A stretch of DNA of 64,000 nucleotides from Thermonema lapsum (GTDB lineage Bacteria; Bacteroidota; Bacteroidia; Cytophagales; Thermonemataceae). Below are positions 10,010-18,162 of this stretch, in pieces (the stretch's first letter is position 1; each line of letters starts with the position of its first letter). Location of the stretch: contig NZ_JAASRN010000002.1 in NCBI RefSeq assembly GCF_011761635.1, positions 1 through 64,000 on the forward strand. The letters run 5' to 3'. The notes below the pieces were generated by a model. It worked only from the letters and a program-made list of their open reading frames with translations, ran no database searches and was not told the DNA's origin. A program made the translations under genes and the position numbers.

Positions 10010-12028
10010 CTAAAAACGACTGTTAAAAAAATCATGCCATAAGGCTTCATAAGCAAGCGCCCGACGACGCAGACGCTCGTGCTCGGCAGTGGGCTCAGCG
10101 GCTTGCCATTTACCTGTAGGCTGCCGATGTAAATACACTGTTTTTTGTTGCCGTATGTCGACAACCGCTTTATCACGGTCAAAAGCAGTGGTGCCAGCGT
10201 TCAAGGCAAAGAAATGGCGAGTACGTGTAGTATCGAAAAGGTTCTCACCTAAACTCCAATAATCAGCATCTGCCAGTGCCAGCGGAAAAATGGTAGCAAA
10301 AATATCTTTGTGTGAAGCAGGTACCCGCACATCTACTGCATGTTTGGGGCGGTAATCTTCCGGTATATAAAAGATGATGGGCACACTTCGCTTCGCCATC
10401 AGGCGGCTGTCATCATAAGGGATAACCATCAAGTTATTGTGGTCACCGGTAATCACCACAATCGTACGCTTGCCAGCTTCGCTTTCTTTAAGTCGCTTCA
10501 GAAACAGCCCCAACTGATGAGCCGCATACTGATAGTTGTAAAAGCTGCGCTGCGCCATGTCTGGCTCGGTGAGCATCACGCGGCGAATAGAATCGGGGAT
10601 GCTGACCGGCAAAGGGTCGTAGGTAGAAGGCAAACGGAAGGGGGTGTGGTTGGTTGTAGTCAACAAAAAGAAAAACTTGGGTTTTTCTGGTGCTTCCTGC
10701 AATTTTTCAAGTGTGTAATCAAACAGGAATTCATCATATACCCCCCAATCATTTTCTTCGGCTTGCGGATAGCGCTTGCGCAACAAAGAACGCCCTACCT
10801 GAAAATCGAAATATTGGTATGGCAGGAATTCCTCCAAGTTTTGCCAAGCCAGCTTGCCACTGGTCAAAAAGCCTGTTAAGTACCCTTTCTGTTTGAAAGG
10901 ATACGCTACCGAGCTTTCGAAAGAAGTGCGCCGGTGGCGCGACTGCGTAATGGGATGCAAGGGACTATTGAGCAGCAGCTCCTCCACAGTGGGTATGGTA
11001 CCGTTTTGTGCCGAAGTGGTATTCAGAAATACATACATTTCGGGCAACAAGTCGGCGAGGCACCCCAAAGTATTGCACTGTTGGCTATGCATACGCAGAT
11101 AATCGGTGCCCATGCTCTCCATGATAACAAACACCACATTGGGCGGATGGGCAGCCAAGAAATCGTTGGGTGGGGTTTTCTTGTGCAGGTCTTCGTGCCC
11201 CAACGCTTCCAGCGCTTCTTTTTTGTTTGCAAAGCCATACAATCTCCACACCGACGGTTTAGGTTCAAACAAGTCGTTGCGCTCCTTAAATGCTTCTTTG
11301 AAAGTAAAAAAAGCATTAGGTGTCAAGTAATTTACAAAAGTGTTGTCAGAAATAGAAGCATCATCGATGAGCAAGGGAAACTCGGTAAAAGAGCCTCGCA
11401 AAGCCACAAAATACAAAGCGTGCCACAGCAACAGGCATAAAACCATAATACCTTTTGAAAGCTGCCATGGAAGCAGTGCCGGACGCCCAAACCAAACGCG
11501 AAGCAGTTGGCGCAGCCCCAAAGTAAGCAGCAGCCATATGCCTAAAAATAAGCCTGGTGAGTGGTCAGACCATATCGAACGCAATATATTGACCGTGTCG
11601 TCTTCAAAAAAAGCAAAAACAAACACATTCAAATGACTCTGAAAGTAGGTATAATACTCTTGGTCAATGAGTAAAACCAACATCGCCACTGAAAGAATAA
11701 AAGTAGCATAGTAATACTGAAAGCGACGGATAGGAAGCTCCCATGCCTCCCCTTTCACCCAATAAAACCAAGAACTCAGCAAAATGGGCAAGAACATGTA
11801 AGCAATCACCAGTAAATCATAGCGAGCACCCACCACAAAAGCCCAAACGATGTCTTTTTCATATCCCTGCAGGTTTTGTCCAAAACGCCACAGCAACGCC
11901 AAACGAGCAAGAGCAAACAAAAACAAAGCTAAAGCAAGCAATTTCAGCAAGCGCTTTTGGCTTCCCCAAAAAAGCCATGCTGCCTTGTGTTTTTGTTTCA
12001 CAGCATCCATTAACACTCTTGTTTTCAT
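10010..12028 (-). CDS. LTA-synthase-like sulfatase-fold transferase (membrane)
   Basis: With the ATG at 12028 the protein has 672 residues: about five N-terminal TM helices, then a large periplasmic alkaline-phosphatase/sulfatase domain. Visible active-site motifs are VVFVIMESMG (metal Glu), NGTIPTVEELL (likely nucleophile Thr), the TTTNHTPF loop and VVITGDHNN (metal Asp-His). This is the LtaS/MdoB/EptA superfamily, which moves phosphoglycerol or phosphoethanolamine from phospholipids. Gram-negative cells lack LTA, so a lipid A/Kdo or glycan decoration is more likely here. It lies about 95 bases after the KdsC-like gene in the same direction, ahead of a terminator. An upstream ATG at 12097 would add 23 hydrophobic residues and seems less likely. 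Confidence 0.85.
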   Translation of the reverse strand: MKTRVLMDAVKQKHKAAWLFWGSQKRLLKLLALALFLFALARLALLWRFGQNLQGYEKDIVWAFVVGARYDLLVIAYMFLPILLSSWFYWVKGEAWELPIRRFQYYYATFILSVAMLVLLIDQEYYTYFQSHLNVFVFAFFEDDTVNILRSIWSDHSPGLFLGIWLLLTLGLRQLLRVWFGRPALLPWQLSKGIMVLCLLLWHALYFVALRGSFTEFPLLIDDASISDNTFVNYLTPNAFFTFKEAFKERNDLFEPKPSVWRLYGFANKKEALEALGHEDLHKKTPPNDFLAAHPPNVVFVIMESMGTDYLRMHSQQCNTLGCLADLLPEMYVFLNTTSAQNGTIPTVEELLLNSPLHPITQSRHRRTSFESSVAYPFKQKGYLTGFLTSGKLAWQNLEEFLPYQYFDFQVGRSLLRKRYPQAEENDWGVYDEFLFDYTLEKLQEAPEKPKFFFLLTTTNHTPFRLPSTYDPLPVSIPDSIRRVMLTEPDMAQRSFYNYQYAAHQLGLFLKRLKESEAGKRTIVVITGDHNNLMVIPYDDSRLMAKRSVPIIFYIPEDYRPKHAVDVRVPASHKDIFATIFPLALADADYWSLGENLFDTTRTRHFFALNAGTTAFDRDKAVVDIRQQKTVYLHRQPTGKWQAAEPTAEHERLRRRALAYEALWHDFFNSRF

Positions 12029-12123
12029 ATGTTTACAATTTCTTAACACCAACAACCAAAGAAAAAGGGCAAGCTCATTTGGTATGAGTGCCCTCACTGG
12101 ATTACAAGATACTTGTTTGCAAC

Positions 12124-12855
12124 TTAATAGCGATGGTTCTCAATGTGTACCTCGATGGGCACCACCCGGTCTTCGTGCCCAACAAAGAAGCGAGTTTCTA
12201 TGCTGCTGCGCAGGCGCATATACTCCCGAAACTTTTCCGAGTAACCAAAGCGCTCTTCAATAGCTTCTTCAAAGACGCCGCGAATACCCAAAATCAATTC
12301 GCATATTTCGCGCACGGCATTGTCTTTACCTTCGTGCCCGGTGATGTACTCGCAATAATTGTGCTTTCTGACGTAGTCATTGAAGAGAATCGCTGCAGTA
12401 CAACGCACCAAAAAGCGCAAGCCTACACGCTTTGCCAAGGTGATATCTGCAATGTCGTCGAAGGTCATGGCTACTTCGTGGTCCTGAATGCCGTACTCTT
12501 TCTCGAGGTGTTCGAGTGCCAAGGCTTTGTGGTGAAACTTGTAATACACCACATCGAAATGCTCTCGCTTTGCCAGATGGAAAGCCGAGTGATTTTCTTG
12601 CCCGGTGATGATGCCCACTTTGGGTATCTTACCAGTTTGCAGGTAATAGCCGAAACGGAGCATATTCAAGCCCATCGAATCGACTTCGGCATAGAGGCTT
12701 GTTGCTCCCTTTCCCTTTTCGCCGGCATTGAACACACCATCCCAGTCGAAGAGGAAAATACGGGTGCTGTCGAGCCGCTCCCGCAGTTCTTGCGGCGGAA
12801 CGCAAAACTCTCCACCAATACTACGGAAGCGGTCGGTGATTAGGCTTGTCAACAT
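12124..12855 (-). CDS. KdsC-like HAD phosphatase (Kdo 8-phosphate phosphatase family)
   Basis: The 243-residue protein has HAD motif I FLFDWDGVFN (nucleophile Asp; the usual KdsC form is DVDGV), motif II GIITGQ, motif III Lys in FHHKALALEHL, and motif IV TFDDIADI (DDxxD). KdsC removes phosphate from 3-deoxy-manno-octulosonate 8-phosphate. The protein is longer than typical KdsC (about 170-190), with roughly 30 extra residues before and 45 after the core. It starts two bases after the transaldolase-CBS stop in the kdsA operon, which supports a Kdo-pathway role. A related sugar phosphatase is the alternative. Confidence 0.72.
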   Translation of the reverse strand: MLTSLITDRFRSIGGEFCVPPQELRERLDSTRIFLFDWDGVFNAGEKGKGATSLYAEVDSMGLNMLRFGYYLQTGKIPKVGIITGQENHSAFHLAKREHFDVVYYKFHHKALALEHLEKEYGIQDHEVAMTFDDIADITLAKRVGLRFLVRCTAAILFNDYVRKHNYCEYITGHEGKDNAVREICELILGIRGVFEEAIEERFGYSEKFREYMRLRSSIETRFFVGHEDRVVPIEVHIENHRY

Positions 12856-12857
12856 GT

Positions 12858-13883
12858 TTATACAAAGATATTTAGTTGCAACAGGTCTTGCACATCCAGC
12901 ATGCCGACGAGCTTACCTTGGTCGGTAACCACCAAGTTATCCACGGACTTTTGACGCAACAACTCCACGGCTTCATGCAAGAGTGCTCCGGCTTCTATGG
13001 TCAGCGGTTTGCGCCACTCAAACTCATTCATCCTTTTTTGCAGGATGTCTTTACCATTTTCACGCAAGCGGCGGCGCAGGTCACCATCGGTAAAGATGCC
13101 CACAATTTCTCCCTTGTCATTCACCACGGTTACAGCACCAAAGCCCGACTCCGTCATTTGAATGGTAGCATCGAGCACGCTTTGATCTAAACGCACAACT
13201 GGGTTATAGGGCTTTATTACATCTTTCACACACATGGTCATGAGCTTGGTATGCTCAAAGAACTGCTGCGTGCCCAGCGTAGTGAAGTTGTTTTCAGTGA
13301 GCATCTTCATCACCTTCCAAGGCACCGTACAGGTGTGTACGCCTATATTGATGGCGTTGCGCACATGCTCAGGATGACGCACCGAAGAGAACATAATCTT
13401 TGACGGATAGCCATAGTAGTTTACAGCTTTCACGCACTGCTCTACCAACGCCAGCGCATCATGCCCTTGGTCTTGCAGGCGCCCCACCAGAGGACACACA
13501 TAGGTAGCCCCCGCAGCCATTGCCATATAAGCTTGCTGCAAGGTATATACCAAATGTACGTTCACTTTGTATCCTTGGTCGGTCAGGCGTTTGCATGCCT
13601 TCACCCCTTCCAAAGAAACTGGTATTTTGAAAACGGTTTTTTCCTTGTCTAAGCCCAAACCAATAAGACGCTCGGCTTCTTTCACGATTTCGTCGGCGGT
13701 CTCGCCCAATGCCTCTATTTGTAAGATGGGCACCATCTTCGACAGTTTGATGATGGTGGCGTCGATGTCGCGAATCCCTTCGCGGTGCATAAAGGTAGGC
13801 GTGGTGGTAAGACCAGTCAGGAAACCCAACTTGAAGGCTTCCTCAATTTCCTGCATATTGGCAGAATCAAGATACAATTCCAT
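12858..13883 (-). CDS. Transaldolase/FSA-like domain fused to a CBS pair
   Basis: Residues 1-215 form a short transaldolase of the fructose-6-phosphate aldolase type: LYLDSAN at the start, Schiff-base Lys86 in VFKIPVSLEG, then NVHLVYTLQQAY and GATYVCPLVGR. Residues 220-341 are two CBS domains. The first has VGIFTDGDLRRRL, a stretch I associate with arabinose-5-phosphate isomerase KdsD/KpsF, where it follows a SIS domain. The gene lies 9 bases after kdsA and 2 before the KdsC-like gene, in the KdsD position. FSA enzymes can join glycolaldehyde and glyceraldehyde 3-phosphate into arabinose 5-phosphate, so an aldolase route to this Kdo precursor is a reasonable hypothesis. Compared with E. coli FsaA from memory, Asn28 is Thr and Tyr131 is Leu, so chemistry may differ. 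Confidence 0.9.
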   Translation of the reverse strand: MELYLDSANMQEIEEAFKLGFLTGLTTTPTFMHREGIRDIDATIIKLSKMVPILQIEALGETADEIVKEAERLIGLGLDKEKTVFKIPVSLEGVKACKRLTDQGYKVNVHLVYTLQQAYMAMAAGATYVCPLVGRLQDQGHDALALVEQCVKAVNYYGYPSKIMFSSVRHPEHVRNAINIGVHTCTVPWKVMKMLTENNFTTLGTQQFFEHTKLMTMCVKDVIKPYNPVVRLDQSVLDATIQMTESGFGAVTVVNDKGEIVGIFTDGDLRRRLRENGKDILQKRMNEFEWRKPLTIEAGALLHEAVELLRQKSVDNLVVTDQGKLVGMLDVQDLLQLNIFV

Positions 13884-13892
13884 AGGCTTTTA

Positions 13893-14753
13893 TTACTTTG
13901 TTTCTGTTTGTTCTGAAAAGACAGGTCTGTATTTTACTTCCAAGTTGTGAATTTCAATCAAGGGTTTCAAAAACTCTTCGAGGTCAAAAACGCACATTTG
14001 GCTTGCCGCATCACAGAGGGCTTCTGCGGGATTGGGGTGCGTTTCAATGAAAACGCCATCTACTCCGGCAGCCACTCCGGCGCGGGCAATGGTAGGTAAA
14101 AACTCACGGGCGCCTCCGCGCGGGTCAGCACTCGGGATGCCATACTTGCGGATGGAGTGGGTGATGTCAAACACTACGGGGTAGCCTGTTTGGTTGAGAT
14201 GGTAGAAACTACGGGGGTCTACTATCAAGTCGTTGTAGCCGAAGGTATATCCGCGCTCGGTCAATATAATTTGGTCATTGCCGGCATCTACCGCTTTTTG
14301 CACCGGCTTTATCATATTTTCGGGTGCAAGGAACTGCCCGTGCTTGATGTTGATGACTTTGCCCGTCTTAGCAACGGTTACCATCAAGTCGGTTTGCATG
14401 CACAGATATGCCGGTATTTGAATGACATCCAACACTTCGGCTGCAGCCGCCACTTGCGAAGGGTAGTGCACATCGGAGAGCACCGGAAACCCAAAAGTAT
14501 CTTTTATCTTCTGCAGGATGCGCAAGCCCTCTTCTAAACCGGGACCGGTATAATACTTCAGAGAACTGCGGTTGTCTTTTTGAAAAGAAGACTTATAGAT
14601 GACCGGAATACCGAGCCGCTCGGAAATCTCTTTCAGCTTCTGGGCAGTCTGCATCATGATACTCTCATCCTCAATCACACAAGGACCTGAGATAAGGAAC
14701 AATTGCTCGCTGCCACAAGCAATATCACCTACTTGAACAATTCGTTTTTTCAT
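13893..14753 (-). CDS. kdsA: 2-dehydro-3-deoxyphosphooctonate aldolase (KDO-8-P synthase)
   Basis: The 286-residue protein joins phosphoenolpyruvate and arabinose 5-phosphate into Kdo 8-phosphate, the first committed step of Kdo for LPS. Motifs include LISGPCVIED, IYKSSFQKDNRSS, PVLSDVHYP, IKHGQFLAPENM, VFDITHSIRKYG and FIETHPNPAEALCD. The Cys in SGPC, with His of the THS motif and the later Glu and Asp, marks the metal-dependent class II enzyme (class I has Asn there). It is the first gene of a tight operon with the transaldolase-CBS and KdsC-like genes, which together could cover precursor supply, condensation and dephosphorylation. Confidence 0.97.
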   Translation of the reverse strand: MKKRIVQVGDIACGSEQLFLISGPCVIEDESIMMQTAQKLKEISERLGIPVIYKSSFQKDNRSSLKYYTGPGLEEGLRILQKIKDTFGFPVLSDVHYPSQVAAAAEVLDVIQIPAYLCMQTDLMVTVAKTGKVINIKHGQFLAPENMIKPVQKAVDAGNDQIILTERGYTFGYNDLIVDPRSFYHLNQTGYPVVFDITHSIRKYGIPSADPRGGAREFLPTIARAGVAAGVDGVFIETHPNPAEALCDAASQMCVFDLEEFLKPLIEIHNLEVKYRPVFSEQTETK

Positions 14754-14823
14754 TGTTTACAGAGCAGTTAAATTCGGTGCAATTTAGAAATTTTTCATCA
14801 ATCAGACACTTCCTGTACTTGTT

Positions 14824-16764
14824 CTACCTTTTTTTTACTGATAGAATACGGAATTCGATACGGCGGTTTTGTGCTCGGTTCTCATCAGAGGTATTGGGCA
14901 CTGCCGGTTGAGTTTCTCCATAGCCTTTATAGCGCAAGCGCTGCGGCTCTATGCCTTCGGCTACCAGATAGTCGTACACTGCCTTTGCCCGCTGCAACGA
15001 CAGTTGCATGTTGCTCTTTTCGTCGCCTATGTCGTCGGTATGCCCGGCAATTTCTCCTATCACCTCAGGATTTTGCTGCATAAACTCCACCACTTTACGC
15101 AATTCAGCTTTCGACTCTTCGCGCAGGGTATATTTCCCATAGTCAAAAAAGACATTCGACATCACGAATTTGGCACCTTCCGTAATAGGTTCTAACATAA
15201 TATCCAGCGTTAAGGGGCGCAGGGTATCGTTGATTTCCTTGAGCCGGAAGGGTATGCTTTTCATCAAATAGCCCGGCTTGTTTGCTTCCAACGCATAATC
15301 GGCGCCCTCGCTGAGCACAATGAGGTACTCGCCTGTGAGGGTATCGGACCACACTTTCGCCACCAAACTGTCTTCCTGCACATTATACAGCTCAATTTTT
15401 ACCTTCAGAGGCTGCAAGGTTTGTGCATCGCGCACCACGCCTTTTACATAAGCCGTTTGCTCTTGGGGAACAAGCTGCGGGGGCATATCGAAATACATAA
15501 GTACGGCTGAGAGCTGCTGGCGTCCTTCCCATTTTTCCTGTGCATAGTAGCCCTTCTTGCCGTCGGCAGTTACAAATAGCGACACCTGCGACTGATGGTC
15601 ATTGAGCGGGTAGCCCAAGTTGACCGGTTCACTCCATCGCCCACGGTACCAGTCGCTATAATAGAGGTCGAAGTCGCCCATACCGATATGCCCGTTAGAA
15701 GCAAAAAACAGACGTTTGCCGTTGGCATACAGGAAAGGCGACACCTCGTCGGCATAAGTATTTATGGGTGCCCCCAAATTCACTGCCGGCAACCAACGAC
15801 CGTCTTCATCGCGGGTAGTCATATAAATATCGCGCTCGCCCATACCACCGGGGCGGTCTGACACAAAGAAGAGCGTACGCCCATCGGGCGATAAGGTAGG
15901 CTGCGACTCCCACGAAGAACTGTTGACATTGGCACCCAAGTTGACAGGGGTAGTCCATTCATTGCCATAACGGTAGGAAACAAAAAGGTCGCAGCTGCCA
16001 TAGCCTCGCCGCGACTGACAGGAAGTAAAAACTAAGACGGTGCCATCGGCAGAGATGGCACAGGTGCCTTCGCTTGCCGCCGTATTGATAACCGGCGACA
16101 AAAGCTGTGGCTCGCCCCAAGTGCCATCTTCTTGGCGGTAGCTTATGAATATGTCTTCGTCGCGTCCTTTCTCTTTTCTGCGTGCTGTGAAGATGAGCAT
16201 TTCCTCATCGGCAGTAAGCACGGGGAAATATTGTAGATAATCTTCGCGATTGACCTTACCGGGCAGTGGCTTGGGCGCAAAGGGCAATGGTTTCTGCATG
16301 GCTTCCATAGCAAACTCTGCCGAAGCCACCACTCGCTCTGCATCCTTAGTAAAGTTGTTACGTTCGGGGTGAAAGCTCAAAAAACGCAAAGCATACTCTT
16401 TGGCTTCGGCGTAGCGCCCTTGCTTCAAATATTCGATAGCCAGAGTATAGTAAGCGCCCACCACCTTGAGGCTTTTGGGGGCTGCTTTCACGGCTGCCTC
16501 ATAGTGTTCCAGCGCTTTGGACAAATAACCAAACAGTTGGAAGTTATGAGCCAGAGACATATGAGCCTCCACAAAAGCGGAGTCTTTTTTCACGGCTTGC
16601 AGCAGCAAGTTCATGCCCGTTTCGTAGTCGCGCTGACGAAAGCTCGCACTTGCCTGCTCATAGAGTCTTATGGCTTTCTTGTTCTTAGTTGAGTATTGTT
16701 GGGCATAGCCCAAGAAGGGGACAGTCAACAACAGCAAGCTTACAATCAAAATCAATCGACGCAT
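14824..16764 (-). CDS. PorE-like OmpA family protein (TPR, PD40 propeller, CRD, OmpA)
   Basis: The 646-residue precursor has a signal peptide (about 1-21, ending GYAQ), TPR-like helices to about 150, then repeated PD40 propeller blades (LIFTARR, LVFTSCQ, LFFVSDRPGGMGERDIY, LFFASNGHIGMGDFDLYYSD). A carboxypeptidase-regulatory-like beta domain (VKGVVRDAQTLQPL, about 440-505) and a C-terminal OmpA peptidoglycan-binding domain with EIAGHTDDIG and RAKAVYDYL follow. This order matches PorE of the type IX secretion system, which anchors the machine to peptidoglycan. Many Bacteroidota OmpA proteins share the layout, so identity with PorE is likely but unproved. It lies 70 bases upstream of kdsA and 9 bases after queE. 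Confidence 0.8.
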   Translation of the reverse strand: MRRLILIVSLLLLTVPFLGYAQQYSTKNKKAIRLYEQASASFRQRDYETGMNLLLQAVKKDSAFVEAHMSLAHNFQLFGYLSKALEHYEAAVKAAPKSLKVVGAYYTLAIEYLKQGRYAEAKEYALRFLSFHPERNNFTKDAERVVASAEFAMEAMQKPLPFAPKPLPGKVNREDYLQYFPVLTADEEMLIFTARRKEKGRDEDIFISYRQEDGTWGEPQLLSPVINTAASEGTCAISADGTVLVFTSCQSRRGYGSCDLFVSYRYGNEWTTPVNLGANVNSSSWESQPTLSPDGRTLFFVSDRPGGMGERDIYMTTRDEDGRWLPAVNLGAPINTYADEVSPFLYANGKRLFFASNGHIGMGDFDLYYSDWYRGRWSEPVNLGYPLNDHQSQVSLFVTADGKKGYYAQEKWEGRQQLSAVLMYFDMPPQLVPQEQTAYVKGVVRDAQTLQPLKVKIELYNVQEDSLVAKVWSDTLTGEYLIVLSEGADYALEANKPGYLMKSIPFRLKEINDTLRPLTLDIMLEPITEGAKFVMSNVFFDYGKYTLREESKAELRKVVEFMQQNPEVIGEIAGHTDDIGDEKSNMQLSLQRAKAVYDYLVAEGIEPQRLRYKGYGETQPAVPNTSDENRAQNRRIEFRILSVKKR

Positions 16765-16773
16765 AGACTTTCT

Positions 16774-17421
16774 TTATGGGATGTTCATGTATTTATGAGT
16801 CTGTAACGAAATACGCCAACGGGGGTTGGCTTTTACATACTCTATGATAGAAGGAAGAAGGCGTTGGGCACGGCTCCACTCGGGCTGTAGAAACAAAAGA
16901 CAGTTGTCCGGCACTTTCAAGGCATATTCTTCTGCCCAAGCAAAATCGCTCTTATGATACACCACTACTTTCAGTTCATCTGCCTGCTGGCAAACACTTT
17001 CGTGGGGGCGTTTAAACTTTTTCGGGGAGAGGCAAATCCAATCCCATATACCGGAAAGTGGATAGGCGCCCGATGTTTCGAGGTGCAGGCGGAAGCCTGC
17101 TTCTCTCCAATAGTTGCACCATTCATCCAAAGCATACATCAAAGGCTCGCCGCCGGTGGTTACCAGCAAGCGCGCCGGATGGCGCCGGGCTTCTTCGATG
17201 AGCGCTGTCACGGGTAAGTGGGGATAGCCCTCAGTATGCCACGACTCCTTGACATCACACCAGACACAGCCCACATCACAGCCGGCAAGACGTACAAAAT
17301 AGGCAGCATGCCCTTGATAAGCGCCTTCGCCCTGCAGCGTATAGAAATGCTCCATCACTGGCAACAGTGGCACCTCCGCCTGTTTCCAATGATGTTTTTG
17401 GTTTTCTTGCCTATCTATCAT
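16774..17421 (-). CDS. queE: 7-carboxy-7-deazaguanine synthase (radical SAM)
   Basis: Using the ATG at 17421, the protein has 215 residues. It shows the QueE opening EHFYTLQGEGAYQGH, the radical SAM cluster CDVGCVWCD (CxxxCxxC), and VTTGGEPLMY for SAM binding. QueE converts 6-carboxy-tetrahydropterin to 7-carboxy-7-deazaguanine in the queuosine tRNA-modification pathway. An earlier ATG at 17451 overlaps a promoter-like TATCTTTG box (17449-17456), so the later start is preferred. Other queuosine genes are not nearby. The stop is 9 bases before the PorE-like gene. Confidence 0.93.
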   Translation of the reverse strand: MIDRQENQKHHWKQAEVPLLPVMEHFYTLQGEGAYQGHAAYFVRLAGCDVGCVWCDVKESWHTEGYPHLPVTALIEEARRHPARLLVTTGGEPLMYALDEWCNYWREAGFRLHLETSGAYPLSGIWDWICLSPKKFKRPHESVCQQADELKVVVYHKSDFAWAEEYALKVPDNCLLFLQPEWSRAQRLLPSIIEYVKANPRWRISLQTHKYMNIP

Positions 17422-17448
17422 AGGTCCGTCCTCAAAGGTCCAAGCTCG

Positions 17449-17456
17449 CAAAGATA
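17449..17456 (-). promoter_or_regulatory. Possible -7 box of queE
   Basis: The minus strand reads TATCTTTG, a full match to TAnnTTTG, 28 bases before the preferred queE start. It overlaps the farthest upstream ATG, which argues against that start. No clear -33 box is visible; the expected region is T-rich. Confidence 0.4.
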
Positions 17457-17478
17457 CGCAGGTTTACCTCTAATACTT

Positions 17479-18162
17479 TTAAAACGACACTTTTTCTTTA
17501 ATACTCAGCAGGTAGAGCTGTTGCCCTTCGGCTTCAAAAGCGGCTCTTGCTTGCTGCTTGTCAATACGAATGGGCTCGAAGGTATCGTAATGCATGCCTA
17601 TGGAGTATTTGGCTTTCAGCCAGCGAGCAGCAATGGCAGCGTCGGCAGCATCCATGGTGTAGTGCCCACCTATGGGCAGGAAAGCTACATCTATATCATA
17701 ACGTTCTCCGAAATACTGCATATCGAAAAACAGCCCAGTATCACCGGCAAAGTAAAGGGTGCCTTCCGGCGTTTGCAGTATGAAGCCTGCTGCTACACCA
17801 CCATAGGAGCCATCGGGCATGCTGCTACTGTGGGCTGCAGGCACTAAGGTAAGTTTACCGAAGTCGAACTGTGCACTGCCTCCTATATTCATGGAAGTTA
17901 CCCGCTTCACACCTTTTTGAGCAAACCAGCGGCTCACTTCAAAAACACCTACCAGCTCTGCCTCGCAATACTGATACACGCTCATCACCTCTGCCACGTG
18001 GTCTTGATGCCCATGCGATACCAACATGTAATCGCAACGCAAATCTTGCATGCTCACTTTGTCGGCAGCCAGCGGGTTGCCCCACACAAAAGGGTCAAAA
18101 AGGATTTTGCAGTTGTTTACTTCTACCAAAACACAAGAGTGCCCTAAATATTGTATAGTCAT
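17479..18162 (-). CDS. UPF0173 metal-dependent hydrolase (metallo-beta-lactamase fold)
   Basis: The 227-residue protein begins TIQYLGHSC, has the metal motif VSHGHQDH (HxHxDH) near residue 51, later AAHSSS, FAGDTGLF and PIGGHYTMD, and ends with a GMHYDTF histidine motif. These are the marks of the UPF0173/YtkL-UlaG-like hydrolases. The substrate is unknown. Its ATG overlaps the stop of the upstream arginyltransferase-like gene by four bases, so the two are translationally coupled; no known pathway explains the pairing. Confidence 0.92.
   Translation of the reverse strand: MTIQYLGHSCVLVEVNNCKILFDPFVWGNPLAADKVSMQDLRCDYMLVSHGHQDHVAEVMSVYQYCEAELVGVFEVSRWFAQKGVKRVTSMNIGGSAQFDFGKLTLVPAAHSSSMPDGSYGGVAAGFILQTPEGTLYFAGDTGLFFDMQYFGERYDIDVAFLPIGGHYTMDAADAAIAARWLKAKYSIGMHYDTFEPIRIDKQQARAAFEAEGQQLYLLSIKEKVSF

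Noticed and set aside
12088-12843. 251-residue plus-strand frame
   Set aside because: It is an antisense shadow of the KdsC-like gene, whose HAD motifs are all on the minus strand.
12863-12870. TATCTTTG on the minus strand
   Set aside because: It is a TAnnTTTG match but lies in the last codons of the transaldolase-CBS gene, 8 bases before the KdsC-like start. In a tight operon this is probably chance.
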